Source: Rhodoferax sp. (GTDB taxonomy: Bacteria > Pseudomonadota > Gammaproteobacteria > Burkholderiales > Burkholderiaceae_C). From it: 35,795 nt of DNA. This document shows, one piece after another, positions 18,052-26,464 of the stretch. The stretch is from NCBI RefSeq assembly GCF_028689305.1, contig NZ_JAQTWM010000032.1, forward strand, positions 1 through 35,795. Direction: 5' to 3'. A program made the position numbers and the translations under genes. The notes beneath the pieces were generated by a model that was not told the origin of the DNA, did not search any database, and saw only the letters and a program-made list of their open reading frames with translations. Every line of letters begins with the position of its first letter. Position 1 is the stretch's first letter.

Positions 18052-18608
18052 TGCGCTACACACTCACCCTCTGCGCCTGCGCCGCAGCCTTGCTGGCAGG
18101 CTGCACGACCAGTACGCCAACCCGGCTGGAGCCCACTTATGCCGAAGCGGCTTCCAGCCAGTTCGTGACGGCCAACCGCGAAGCCATCAACAAGCTGGTC
18201 GCTGGTTTTGACCTGAACGCCACGGGCGGCCATCCGGTGCTGGTGGCCACCATCGTGAATGTCAACGACTTGCGCCGCTCAGCGCCGCTGGGGCGTACCC
18301 TGTCGGAGCAATACGCCTCCCACATGGTCGGTGCCGGCTTCAACGTCAAGGAAATGAAGCTGCGCGGTGACGTGTTTGTGAAAGAGGAGACTGGCGAGCT
18401 GCTGCTGTCGCGCGAGATCAAGGACATTGCCCGCAGCCATCATGCCGCCTATGTGCTGGTCGGCACCTACTCGGCCGCGGCCAGTTTCACCTATGTCAGC
18501 CTGAAATTTGTGCGCACCGAGGATGGCAGCATCATCCGGGCTCATGACTACGCCTTGCCCAATGACAAGGACATCGTCAAACTGCTTCAGGTGACGACAT
18601 CGCGCTAG
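18048..18608 (+). CDS. FlgO-like lipoprotein
   Basis: The 186-residue protein has a lipoprotein signal (MMRYTLTLCACAAALLAGC). The mature part resembles the FlgO domain: PVLVATIVNVNDLRRSAPLG, GRTLSEQYASHMVGAGFNVK, IARSHHAAYVLVGTYSAAA. FlgO of Vibrio is an outer-membrane lipoprotein needed for stable flagella, but the fold is wider (it is related to LpoB/CsgG-type proteins) and no flagellar gene is nearby. A strong terminator follows 20 nt after the stop. Confidence 0.72.
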   Translation: MMRYTLTLCACAAALLAGCTTSTPTRLEPTYAEAASSQFVTANREAINKLVAGFDLNATGGHPVLVATIVNVNDLRRSAPLGRTLSEQYASHMVGAGFNVKEMKLRGDVFVKEETGELLLSREIKDIARSHHAAYVLVGTYSAAASFTYVSLKFVRTEDGSIIRAHDYALPNDKDIVKLLQVTTSR

Positions 18609-18627
18609 CCCTGACACCAACAGCGAT

Positions 18628-18667
18628 AACCGGCTGCCTTTCGCAAGAAATGCAGCCGGTTTTTTTT
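18628..18667 (+). terminator. Intrinsic terminator of the lipoprotein operon
   Basis: AACCGGCTGC and GCAGCCGGTT form a perfect 10-bp stem with a 14-nt loop, running into seven T's. Confidence 0.9.
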
Positions 18668-18692
18668 CATGGCTCGGCTTCGGCAGGAATGA

Positions 18693-18707
18693 GGGGCGCA
18701 CCGCCCC
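18693..18707. repeat. Short GC-rich inverted repeat after phoX
   Basis: GGGGCG-CAC-CGCCCC lies 6 nt beyond the phoX stop codon. It may act as a hairpin at the phoX transcript end, but there is no T-run on that strand. Confidence 0.3.
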
Positions 18708-18712
18708 GGTCA

Positions 18713-20677
18713 TCACCCCAGCCGAATGCCCGCAGTTTCTGCCGTCAGGTAACCGACTGCTGCGCCGAAACGGTTCTTGTAGTTGGCACGCACCAGCGGG
18801 TCAAGTGTGGCTTGCACCTTGCCGTGCAATTTCTTGCTCCAGTCACCGGGATGCTGGAAGTTGCTGGTGATGTACATCCAGCCATTGAGGTCATCCACCA
18901 CACCCAGGCCAGTCGCTTCTGCGCCTGAAGGCATGGACATCAGACGGCTGAGCTGCTTGGTGTCCACGTTGTAGGCCCAGACAAAGTTGTTCACATGGGT
19001 GCCGCTGTCTTCACCAATGAACAGCGTACGCAGTTTTTCCGAGAACTTCAGGTTGTCGGGGTTCGACACCTTGTCCGGGTTGGCCAGATTGCCCAAGGCA
19101 TCGGGTGCCATGTCCTCACCCATCAGCAAGGCACGTGTCTGGGACGGCACCCACTCACTCTTGATGACTGTACCGTTCTGATCCACCTGACCGCCACCGA
19201 GGGTGTGCGCCATGATGCCACCGGCCACCAGCGCCTTGTCCAGCGCAATGCCACTGGCGGCGTTCCAGCCCTTGCCGGTTTTCACCATGGAGTCCTGAAT
19301 GTTCTGCAAGGCTGAATAGGCCACCTTGTCCTTGATGTTGACCGTGGTGCCTTCCATTTTGGAAAAGCCCATGCTGCCCCCCATCAGATAGGCGTAGCGA
19401 TGGGTTTCCAGGAAGGCCGCTGCCTTCTCCATGCCCGGTTTGACTTTGACCCAGTTGGCCGTGCCGTTGTAAAAGATTTTGGTGAAGCTGGCATCGTTCG
19501 GATCGGTCTTGAGCACCGTCATGATGTCAGCCGGTTTGAGGGTGTTGGCCAGCTTCTCGATCTCTTTGCTGGTGGCGTGGCCGAGTTTGATCCACGACAG
19601 CTTGGCACCGGCATCTGCCGGGTTAATCGAAAAGCCCGCCCCCAGCTTGGCCACATACAAGGTGCCTGCCGACAGGTTCTTTTCCTTGTCGGCCACAAAC
19701 AGGAACAAGCCGCTGTTGGTGTAATCGTCGCCCATCAACACCGTGCGGTTGTCGGGCATGACCTGCACCAGCTCATGCGAGATGCGCCCCAGACAGAAGT
19801 GTTTGACCAAGGTGCCCGTGCCGTCGGGATGTACCGTCACCTCAGGCAGGTGACCATAGTGGTAGGGGTTGGCCACGGTTTCATCACCAAACAGGTTCTT
19901 GCTGAAGGCCTTGAAAGTTTTGTTTTCTGAGGCAAACGGGGCATCAGGCTCGTACTCTTCACTCGACAGATGGGTGTTCCAGGGCGACAGGCTGGAGCCG
20001 CAGGTGATCCACATGCCTTGCGCTTCGGAGGTGTCCACGTTGTGGTACTTGACCAGGCTGAGCTTGCCGGTGGCCTGATCCTGATCCAGGGTCAGCACCG
20101 CAATCGGCGACGGCAAAATGCCATAGGCATCGGCACCACTCAAATCGGTGTTGGTGTATTCAAATTGCACCACTGCAAACACAGCCTTGCCCTTGATGCC
20201 CTTGACCGTGGTTTTGGGCAACTGCAACAAGGACATGCCGTCCGGGCAATCCGAAAAGAACTGGCGCTCTTTGCCGGGGACGGATCTGTCAATGATGGGC
20301 CGATTGACGATGTCCACATAGCCCCCGGCCAACACCGTGCCGCCGTTGCCATCAGGCACCTGGTCACCAGTGATAAAAAACGGCTGGTAAGCCAGCTTGA
20401 ATGCCCGGGTCGTGCCGTCTTTCAAGGTCACTTGCAGGCTGGACGCCACGGTCGTGGTGGCCATGGCTGCCGGGTTGGCCAGCGATGGGGCGGCCATACC
20501 GACAAACGACGCTGACGCAAACGGCGCCGATGAAGCACTGGTAGCCGCCACTGGCGTCCCCGAACTGGCACAAGCCGACAACAGGGAACCTGCCGACAAA
20601 GCCCCCAGCGGCAACATGGGCATACCTGCCAACAGCTTGAGCGCTTGACGACGTGAAGAGGTGGGCAAACGAGACAT
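18713..20677 (-). CDS. phoX: PhoX-type alkaline phosphatase (DUF839 family)
   Basis: The start is ATG at 20677, with GGAAGGA just upstream, giving 654 residues. The N-terminus is a Tat signal (SSRRQALKLLAGMPMLPLGA) with a lipobox-like LLSAC, so the protein may be a Tat-exported lipoprotein. The body matches the PhoX/DUF839 family: VDIVNRPIIDRSVPGKERQF, GMWITCGSSLSPWNTHLSSE, EVTVHPDGTGTLVKHFCLGR, VLMGDDYTNSGLFLFVADKE and, near the end, NNFVWAYNVDTKQLSRLMSM. Characterised PhoX enzymes are Ca/Fe-dependent periplasmic phosphatases that release phosphate from esters. A Pho-box-like repeat in ideal position upstream agrees with phosphate control. It is transcribed toward the lipoprotein operon terminator. 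Confidence 0.88.
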   Translation of the reverse strand: MSRLPTSSRRQALKLLAGMPMLPLGALSAGSLLSACASSGTPVAATSASSAPFASASFVGMAAPSLANPAAMATTTVASSLQVTLKDGTTRAFKLAYQPFFITGDQVPDGNGGTVLAGGYVDIVNRPIIDRSVPGKERQFFSDCPDGMSLLQLPKTTVKGIKGKAVFAVVQFEYTNTDLSGADAYGILPSPIAVLTLDQDQATGKLSLVKYHNVDTSEAQGMWITCGSSLSPWNTHLSSEEYEPDAPFASENKTFKAFSKNLFGDETVANPYHYGHLPEVTVHPDGTGTLVKHFCLGRISHELVQVMPDNRTVLMGDDYTNSGLFLFVADKEKNLSAGTLYVAKLGAGFSINPADAGAKLSWIKLGHATSKEIEKLANTLKPADIMTVLKTDPNDASFTKIFYNGTANWVKVKPGMEKAAAFLETHRYAYLMGGSMGFSKMEGTTVNIKDKVAYSALQNIQDSMVKTGKGWNAASGIALDKALVAGGIMAHTLGGGQVDQNGTVIKSEWVPSQTRALLMGEDMAPDALGNLANPDKVSNPDNLKFSEKLRTLFIGEDSGTHVNNFVWAYNVDTKQLSRLMSMPSGAEATGLGVVDDLNGWMYITSNFQHPGDWSKKLHGKVQATLDPLVRANYKNRFGAAVGYLTAETAGIRLG

Positions 20678-20754
20678 TGATCTTCCTTCCAGAAATAAAT
20701 GAAAACAGACGACGGCCTCAACCACCCAAGGCGTGTGGTGACCGAACCGGGTGA

Positions 20755-20788
20755 ATGCTAAAAAGGCTCTATGACAACTATGTGACTC
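20755..20788 (-). promoter_or_regulatory. Pho box and -10 of phoX
   Basis: On the minus strand GAGTCAC-ATAG-TTGTCAT (20788-20771) is a pair of heptamers with the 4-nt spacer of a PhoB box (consensus CTGTCAT-N4-CTGTCAT). It is followed after 10 nt by TAGCAT (20760-20755), a good -10. In PhoB-dependent promoters the box replaces the -35 at this distance. The leader to the ATG would be about 70 nt. Confidence 0.72.
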
Positions 20789-20843
20789 CGGCGTGGCAAC
20801 TGGCCTTTCAGGCGGTCAGCAATCGCATTCCCCAGGATGGGAC

Positions 20844-21689
20844 TTAACCTTCCAGAAAATGCTTGCGATAACGGGCGGGCAAATCACTGAGGCGCATCAG
20901 CATCGGCAAGTCTGCGGTGTTGAAGTCCGGGTCCCACGCCGGCGCGCCCAGCACCTTGGCCCCCAGGCGCAAATAGCCCTTGATCAGCGCCGGTGGTTCC
21001 ACCGCCAGATGACCGTCGAGCTGCTCCACCGGCAACGGTAAACGCGGGCGCACCTGCACATCAATCGGCGCCAGATGGGTAGTTTTGAGCTGCTGCCAGA
21101 TGCTGGCGGCAACATCCCCACTGACCATGCCGTTGTACAGCATTGGGATACTGGCACAGCCCACCATGGTGTCAAGCTGGTTGCGCACCATGAACTCGGC
21201 AAGTGCGCCCCACAGGGCCATGATCACACCACCATGGCGGTGCTGCGGGTGAACGCAGCTGCGGCCCAACTCCACCATGCGGTCGCGCAGGCCGCGCAGG
21301 CGGATCAGATCAAACTCGGTGTCACTGTAGGTGCTGCCCACCCGTTTGGCCTGAGCCGGTGTCAGCACCCGATAGGTGCCAATCACCTCCTGAGACGCCG
21401 CATCACGCACCAGCAGGTGCTCGCAATAGTTGTCAAACAAATCCACGTCATGGCCGGCCAGTGGGGTGCTCAGGCGCGCCCCCATCTCATCGGCAAAGAC
21501 GCGGTACCTCAGGCGCTGGGCTTGCCGGACTTCGTCGCCGTGGCGAGCCCACGACACCAGCAGGCCGCCGCGCTCAGTTTTTGCAGCCATTGGCTGCGCA
21601 TCAAGGTGGCCCGCATCAGGCCGGTGAAGTGACCCCCTGGGCAAGGAGACCGGGGACAAGGCAAACGTCGGGTTGGGCAGTTCTCTCAT
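20844..21689 (-). CDS. olsB: GNAT-fold acyltransferase, OlsB-like (ornithine lipid synthesis)
   Basis: The start is ATG at 21689 (281 residues), 6 nt after GGAG. Earlier in-frame ATGs at 21716 and 21737 lack a ribosome binding site, and the latter lies inside the Pho-box array. The sequence has the OlsB/hemolysin-like signature: QAQRLRYRVFADEMGARL, YCEHLLVRD, VIGTYRVLTPAQAKR, the acyl-donor region VELGRSCVHPQHRHGGVIMA and MVGCASIPMLYNGM. OlsB moves a 3-hydroxyacyl group from ACP to the alpha-amino group of ornithine, the first step to ornithine lipids, which replace phospholipids when phosphate is scarce. It is read in the same direction as phoX with its own Pho-type promoter. A hemolysin-like acyltransferase of another substrate remains possible. 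Confidence 0.75.
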   Translation of the reverse strand: MRELPNPTFALSPVSLPRGSLHRPDAGHLDAQPMAAKTERGGLLVSWARHGDEVRQAQRLRYRVFADEMGARLSTPLAGHDVDLFDNYCEHLLVRDAASQEVIGTYRVLTPAQAKRVGSTYSDTEFDLIRLRGLRDRMVELGRSCVHPQHRHGGVIMALWGALAEFMVRNQLDTMVGCASIPMLYNGMVSGDVAASIWQQLKTTHLAPIDVQVRPRLPLPVEQLDGHLAVEPPALIKGYLRLGAKVLGAPAWDPDFNTADLPMLMRLSDLPARYRKHFLEG

Positions 21690-21730
21690 GATGTTCTCCG
21701 TGGTAGACAGCGCCATGGTGTCGGCCCGAC

Positions 21731-21770
21731 GTGACATCTTGATGGCAGATGAATGACATCACCATGACAT
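21731..21770 (-). promoter_or_regulatory. Tandem Pho-box array upstream of olsB
   Basis: In plus-strand reading four heptamers stand in an exact 11-nt register: GTGACAT (21731), ATGGCAG (21742), ATGACAT (21753) and ATGACAT (21764), each pair separated by 4 nt. On the minus strand these are ATGTCAT-N4-ATGTCAT-N4-CTGCCAT-N4-ATGTCAC, two adjacent PhoB boxes. Ten nt further lies CACCAT, a weak -10, giving a leader of about 20 nt to the olsB ATG at 21689. Confidence 0.7.
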
Positions 21771-21831
21771 CCATGGCAGCCCCCGGAAGTGACAGGCGTT
21801 TGCCCAAACGGTCATCATGACATGAAAAATT

Positions 21832-21880
21832 GGCCTCTAGCCCGCATGAAACATGCACAAATAGCTATCATATATATAGC
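21832..21880 (+). repeat. 49-nt dispersed element, clear intergenic copy R4
   Basis: GAAAAATT precedes GGCCTCTAGCCC, 19 nt containing the hairpin GCATG-AAA-CATGC, then AGCTATCATATATATAGC with GCTAT/ATAGC ends. It is the only intergenic copy and the best preserved. It lies between the olsB Pho boxes and the sensor operon, 94 nt before the operon's first ATG. Confidence 0.85.
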
Positions 21881-21974
21881 ATACTGACCAACCCAACCAA
21901 CCGTACCGATCGCTGGACGGGCGTCCCCCGGGGGAATAAACTCGAAGCCCTACCATCAGAAAAATGAGCTTGCC

Positions 21975-22766
21975 ATGATCACGCCAGGTGCCTCCCTTTC
22001 AAGACGGCTTCACCGTGCAGTTGCCATCCGGGTGATCCACAGGTGGTTGACCTTGCTGATGTTTTTTATCCTGGCCCTGGGTGGGCCAACGGCGCACGCC
22101 GGCGACAAAATTGTGCTGTCCTCCGGCGTGCTGGAACCCTACACCACGGTGGATCACAAAGGCTTTCTGGACCAGTTGCTCATGGCGGTCTTCCGTGATC
22201 TTGGTCTGGAGGCTGAAGTCATCATCTATCCGACCGCCACCGAGCGCGGCATGCTGAATGCCAATGAAGGGGTGGATGACGGTCTGGCCATGCGGGTGGC
22301 CGGACTCGAAAAGCAGTATCCCAACCTGATTCGTGTGCCCGAACCGGTGGCCGTCAACGATTTCGTCGCGTACACCACCGGCAAACGGTTTACCACCGAC
22401 AGCTGGGTCTCCCTGGAGCCTTATGTCGTGACTTACATCATCGGCTGGAAGGTGTTTGAACAGAATGTGCCCCAGGGCAAGGAACTCACGCTGGTCCGTG
22501 ACGCTGATCAGCTGTTCGGGCTGCTGAAGTCCAAACGGGCCGATGTGGCGCTCTACGAGCGCTGGCAAGGCCTGGTCAAAGTGCGCGACATGGGGTTCAA
22601 GGTCCAGGTGTTGGAACCACCACTGGTACGGACCAACATGTACATGTATCTCCATAAAAAACATGCAGCGCTGGTGCCCAAGGTATCCCAGGCACTGGCC
22701 AAGATCAAGCAGGACGGCCGTTATCAACACATCGTCGACATCACCCTGACACCTTTCGCCAAATAA
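21975..22766 (+). CDS. Periplasmic solute-binding protein (family 3), probable sensor subunit
   Basis: The 263-residue protein has an N-terminal export signal after a basic stretch (LTLLMFFILALGGPTAHAGD). The mature part is a family 3-like solute-binding fold: KIVLSSGVLEPYTTVDHKGF at the start and GLLKSKRADVALYERWQGLV, then KVSQALAKIKQDGRYQHIVD at the end. No permease or ATPase gene is near. The histidine kinase begins 6 nt after the stop, so the protein more likely passes a ligand signal to the kinase than feeds a transporter. The ligand is unknown. No clear ribosome binding site is seen before the ATG. Confidence 0.75.
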   Translation: MITPGASLSRRLHRAVAIRVIHRWLTLLMFFILALGGPTAHAGDKIVLSSGVLEPYTTVDHKGFLDQLLMAVFRDLGLEAEVIIYPTATERGMLNANEGVDDGLAMRVAGLEKQYPNLIRVPEPVAVNDFVAYTTGKRFTTDSWVSLEPYVVTYIIGWKVFEQNVPQGKELTLVRDADQLFGLLKSKRADVALYERWQGLVKVRDMGFKVQVLEPPLVRTNMYMYLHKKHAALVPKVSQALAKIKQDGRYQHIVDITLTPFAK

Positions 22767-22772
22767 GGTCCC

Positions 22773-25346
22773 ATGCGGCTGCGATTGAAACTGCGACCTG
22801 GCAGGCTGGCTCTTCGGCTGGCCGCCTATGTCTTCCTGTTCAGCACCCTGGTCGCGCTGGTCATCACGGCCACAGACTTGATCACCAATCACCTGCGCGA
22901 ACGGCGTCAAATTGATGAGCGCATGCAGCAGGTTGAAGTGGCCTATGTGGACAGCGCCGTTGAAAATCTGTGGGTCATGGATCGGGAGCGCCTGGAGACC
23001 CAACTGCTGGGTATCACCCGTCTGCCCGACTTTGTCCAGGCCGAAATCAGGGTCGATGGCAAAACGCTGCTCAGTCACGGAGAACCGCTCAAAGGCGCAG
23101 GTATCACCCGCACTTTTCTGCTGCAGCGCATGCACCGCGGCCACTGGCAGCCGATTGGCGAACTGGTGGTATCGGCGTCGTATGAAAACGCCTACCAGCA
23201 CACGCTGGACCGCCTGCTCGCCTCCCTGCTCACCAATGGCATCATGATCACGCTGGTGGCCATCTTCATGCTGTTCTTTTTCTACCGGCTGATCGGTCGT
23301 CACATTGAACAGATCGCCCTCTATGCGCTCAACCAGATCCATCCGCATGAAACCTCCGTGCTGTCATTGCGTCGCAAGGAACCCGCTCAAGAGGATGAAC
23401 TGACGATACTGACCACCGCCATCAACACCATGCGTGAACGGCTGTTGTCCTTCAGCCAAGCCGAGAGCCGACGTGCCAACGAGCTCGAAAAACTGGTGAA
23501 CGAGCGCACCGATCAACTGGCCAATGCCAAGGAGTCCGCCGAATCCGCCAACCGCGCCAAGAGTGAATTTCTGGCCAACATGAGCCATGAAATCCGCACC
23601 CCGATGAATGCCATCATTGGCTTGACGCACCTGCTGCGCCGGGCCAATCCGACGCCAGAACAGACCGAACGTCTCGGCAAGATCGACACCGCGGCCAATC
23701 ACCTGCTGTCCATCATCAACGACATCCTGGACATCTCCAAGATCGAAGCTGGCAAGCTGGAGCTGGAACAAACCAACTTTGCGCTGGAAACCGTGCTCGA
23801 CCACGTCCAGTCACTGATCTCCGACCAAGCCCGCGCCAAGGGATTGGAGATCAAGGTCAGCCATGACAATGTGCCGCCTTGGCTGCGCGGTGACCCGACC
23901 CGCCTGCGCCAAGCCCTGTTCAACTACACCAGCAACGCCATCAAGTTCACCGAACGCGGCGGTGTATCACTGCGGGCCATCCTGCAGGAAGACCGGGGTA
24001 ACGAGATCTTGGTGCGTTTTGAAGTACAGGACACCGGCATTGGTCTGTCCCCGCAACAGATGGCGACTCTGTTCCATGCCTTTGAGCAGGCCGACGCCTC
24101 CACCACCCGGAAATACGGCGGCACTGGCCTGGGTCTGGTCATCACCCGGCATCTGGCGGAGATGATGGGAGGGGAGGTTGGGGTACAGAGCCAGCCGGGC
24201 CAGGGCAGTACCTTCTGGTTCACCGCCGTGCTGGGCCGAGGTCACGGCATCATGCCGGTCAAAACCGACGACGAAATCGGTCTGGACGCCGAGGCCGAGC
24301 TGCGTCGCCACCACAGTGGCGCGCGCATTCTGCTGGCTGAGGACAACGCCATCAACCGGGAGGTCGCCCTGGAGCTGCTGCATAGCGTGGGTCTGGCAGT
24401 GGATGTGGCGGTAGATGGCCAGGAGGCGCTGGACAAGGCCGCCAACACCAGCTATGACCTGATCCTGATGGACGTGCAAATGCCCCACATGGATGGACTG
24501 GACGCCACCCGCGCCATCCGTGCCCTGCCCGGCCGGCAAACCACACCGATTCTGGCCATGACCGCCAATGCCTTCGACGAAGACCGATTGGCCTGCAAAC
24601 AAGCCGGCATGAATGACCATGTGGCCAAACCCGTTGACCCGGACGTCCTGATCAAGGTGTTGCTGCAATGGTTGCCACCAACCACGCCAACAGCGGCGGC
24701 GGTCTCCGAACCGGTGCCACCAGAGTCCACGGCGCTATTGAGCGAACCGCCGTCGCTCACCTCACTGACGAACATCCCCGGCCTGGATGTGGAAGCTGGT
24801 CTCAAGGTGGTCAGGGGCAAACGGTCCTCCTACCAGCGGGTCTTGCACATGTTCGCCAACGGCCACGCACAGGACCATGTCATCCTGCGCAACCTGTTGC
24901 AGCGCCGGGATTACCAAGGGGCAGAACACATTGCCCACACACTCAAGGGCAGCGCCAGCAACATTGGGGCCACGGGTATCCAGCGCCTCGCGACGGATCT
25001 TCAGCAGTCGCTCAAGCAGCATGCACTGGCTCAGGCAGACACCCAGCTCGAACAGCTGTCCGAGGACTTGCCGCAATTGATTGCTGGTATCCGAGCCGTG
25101 TTGCCTGACCCACAGCGTCCACCCTCCACCGTTTTGGTTGAGCAGAAACCCGTGGCCAACCCGCGCGTTGTCCAGGAACTGGCGGCGCTACTGGATACGG
25201 GTGACATGGCGGCACGCCGCTACTTTGAACAACATCGCGCAGTGCTTGACGACATCCTCGGTGCCAGCGCCGTGCAGGCCATCGGTGAACAGATTGGCAA
25301 ATTCTCATACGATGACGCCCTAGCACTATTGAGACCGCAGAAATGA
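22773..25346 (+). CDS. Hybrid sensor histidine kinase with REC and Hpt domains
   Basis: The protein has 857 residues. Transmembrane segment 1 (about 15-35) and segment 2 (about 150-172, [20 protein letters not shown]) enclose a periplasmic sensor of about 110 residues. A HAMP-like linker and a coiled coil follow, then HisKA with phospho-His about 272 ([20 protein letters not shown]), HATPase ([47 protein letters not shown]), REC with Asp about 565 ([19 protein letters not shown]) and a C-terminal Hpt domain with His about 720 ([15 protein letters not shown]). This is a full phosphorelay of the BarA/ArcB type. The next gene overlaps the stop by 4 nt and is its likely output. Confidence 0.93.
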   Translation: MRLRLKLRPGRLALRLAAYVFLFSTLVALVITATDLITNHLRERRQIDERMQQVEVAYVDSAVENLWVMDRERLETQLLGITRLPDFVQAEIRVDGKTLLSHGEPLKGAGITRTFLLQRMHRGHWQPIGELVVSASYENAYQHTLDRLLASLLTNGIMITLVAIFMLFFFYRLIGRHIEQIALYALNQIHPHETSVLSLRRKEPAQEDELTILTTAINTMRERLLSFSQAESRRANELEKLVNERTDQLANAKESAESANRAKSEFLANMSHEIRTPMNAIIGLTHLLRRANPTPEQTERLGKIDTAANHLLSIINDILDISKIEAGKLELEQTNFALETVLDHVQSLISDQARAKGLEIKVSHDNVPPWLRGDPTRLRQALFNYTSNAIKFTERGGVSLRAILQEDRGNEILVRFEVQDTGIGLSPQQMATLFHAFEQADASTTRKYGGTGLGLVITRHLAEMMGGEVGVQSQPGQGSTFWFTAVLGRGHGIMPVKTDDEIGLDAEAELRRHHSGARILLAEDNAINREVALELLHSVGLAVDVAVDGQEALDKAANTSYDLILMDVQMPHMDGLDATRAIRALPGRQTTPILAMTANAFDEDRLACKQAGMNDHVAKPVDPDVLIKVLLQWLPPTTPTAAAVSEPVPPESTALLSEPPSLTSLTNIPGLDVEAGLKVVRGKRSSYQRVLHMFANGHAQDHVILRNLLQRRDYQGAEHIAHTLKGSASNIGATGIQRLATDLQQSLKQHALAQADTQLEQLSEDLPQLIAGIRAVLPDPQRPPSTVLVEQKPVANPRVVQELAALLDTGDMAARRYFEQHRAVLDDILGASAVQAIGEQIGKFSYDDALALLRPQK

Positions 25347-26464
25347 ACAAGATGCACACCGTGCTGGTGGTCGACGACCAACCCGAAAACCTGGCCATTC
25401 TCGGAGAGCTGCTGGAAGCCGACTACCACGTCAAGGTAGCCAACTCGGGGCAACGGGCACTACGCGCGGCGGTGACAGAGCCTCGCCCCGACCTGATTCT
25501 GCTGGATGTGATGATGCCCGAGATGGATGGTTATCAAACCCTGGCACGCCTGCGTGAAGACCCCCTGACCCGGCACATCCCCGTGGTCTTCGTCACGGCC
25601 AAGGATCAGGCGGCAGATGAAGAACGTGGCCTGGAGTTGGGGGCGGCAGATTACATCACCAAACCGATCAAACCCATCGTGGTGCTGGCGCGCGTACACA
25701 CGCAACTTGAAAACAAACGCGCCAAGGACTGGCTCAAGGACCAAAATGCCTTTCTGGAGTCTGAAATCCGGCGGCGCATGCATGACAACGAGCTGATCCA
25801 GAACGCCAGCCTGCATGCCCTGGCCACCCTGGCCGAAACACGCGATGCCGATACCGGTAGCCATATTTTCCGTACCCAGGCCTATGTGGAGCAACTGGCG
25901 CAGGCCATTCGGGGTATTACCGGCCTGCGCGACCAAACGACTGACGAGCAGCTCAAAATGATTGTCCGGGCCGCGCCCCTGCATGACATTGGCAAGGTTG
26001 GCATCCCTGACCAAATCCTGCGCAAGCCGGGCCTCTTTACCAAAGAAGAATTCGACGTCATGAAGACCCACTGCCAGATTGGCAGTGACGCCATTGCGCT
26101 GGCCATGCAACGTGTCAAGGATGCGGATCGATCAACCTTCAAGGGCCAGGGTGCACCGCTGGCGTTTCTGGAAGTCGCCCGGCTGATCGCCCGTTCTCAT
26201 CATGAACGCTGGGACGGCGCGGGGTATCCAGACGGCCTGCGCGGCGAGGCCATTCCACTGGCGGCGCGGATCATGGCGCTGGCCGACGTGTTTGACGCGC
26301 TGACCACCAAACGCGTCTACAAAGATGCCTTTCCGGTATCAGACGCCGTGGCCACGATCACGGCTGAAAAAGGCAAACACTTCGACCCCGCCTTGGTCGA
26401 TGTTTTCCTGGAACGGCGCAACGAGTTTGCCAAGATCGCCTACGAATTCTCCGATGCCCGTTGA
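25343..26464 (+). CDS. Response regulator with HD-GYP c-di-GMP phosphodiesterase domain
   Basis: The protein has 373 residues. The REC domain (1 to about 120) carries the phospho-Asp near 54 in [15 protein letters not shown], with the conserved Lys in YITKPIKP. After a helical linker (about 125-165) the HD-GYP domain shows [13 protein letters not shown] (HD about 213), [16 protein letters not shown] and the downstream [16 protein letters not shown]. Such enzymes hydrolyse cyclic di-GMP, so the operon likely lowers this messenger on ligand sensing. The ATG overlaps the kinase stop. Its 3' end overlaps the end of the convergent transporter-acyltransferase gene by 25 bp. Confidence 0.93.
   Translation: MNKMHTVLVVDDQPENLAILGELLEADYHVKVANSGQRALRAAVTEPRPDLILLDVMMPEMDGYQTLARLREDPLTRHIPVVFVTAKDQAADEERGLELGAADYITKPIKPIVVLARVHTQLENKRAKDWLKDQNAFLESEIRRRMHDNELIQNASLHALATLAETRDADTGSHIFRTQAYVEQLAQAIRGITGLRDQTTDEQLKMIVRAAPLHDIGKVGIPDQILRKPGLFTKEEFDVMKTHCQIGSDAIALAMQRVKDADRSTFKGQGAPLAFLEVARLIARSHHERWDGAGYPDGLRGEAIPLAARIMALADVFDALTTKRVYKDAFPVSDAVATITAEKGKHFDPALVDVFLERRNEFAKIAYEFSDAR

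Noticed and set aside
24727..24744. GCTATTGAG in the histidine kinase linker as another repeat copy
   Set aside because: No left box at the required distance, no ATAGC end and no A-run.
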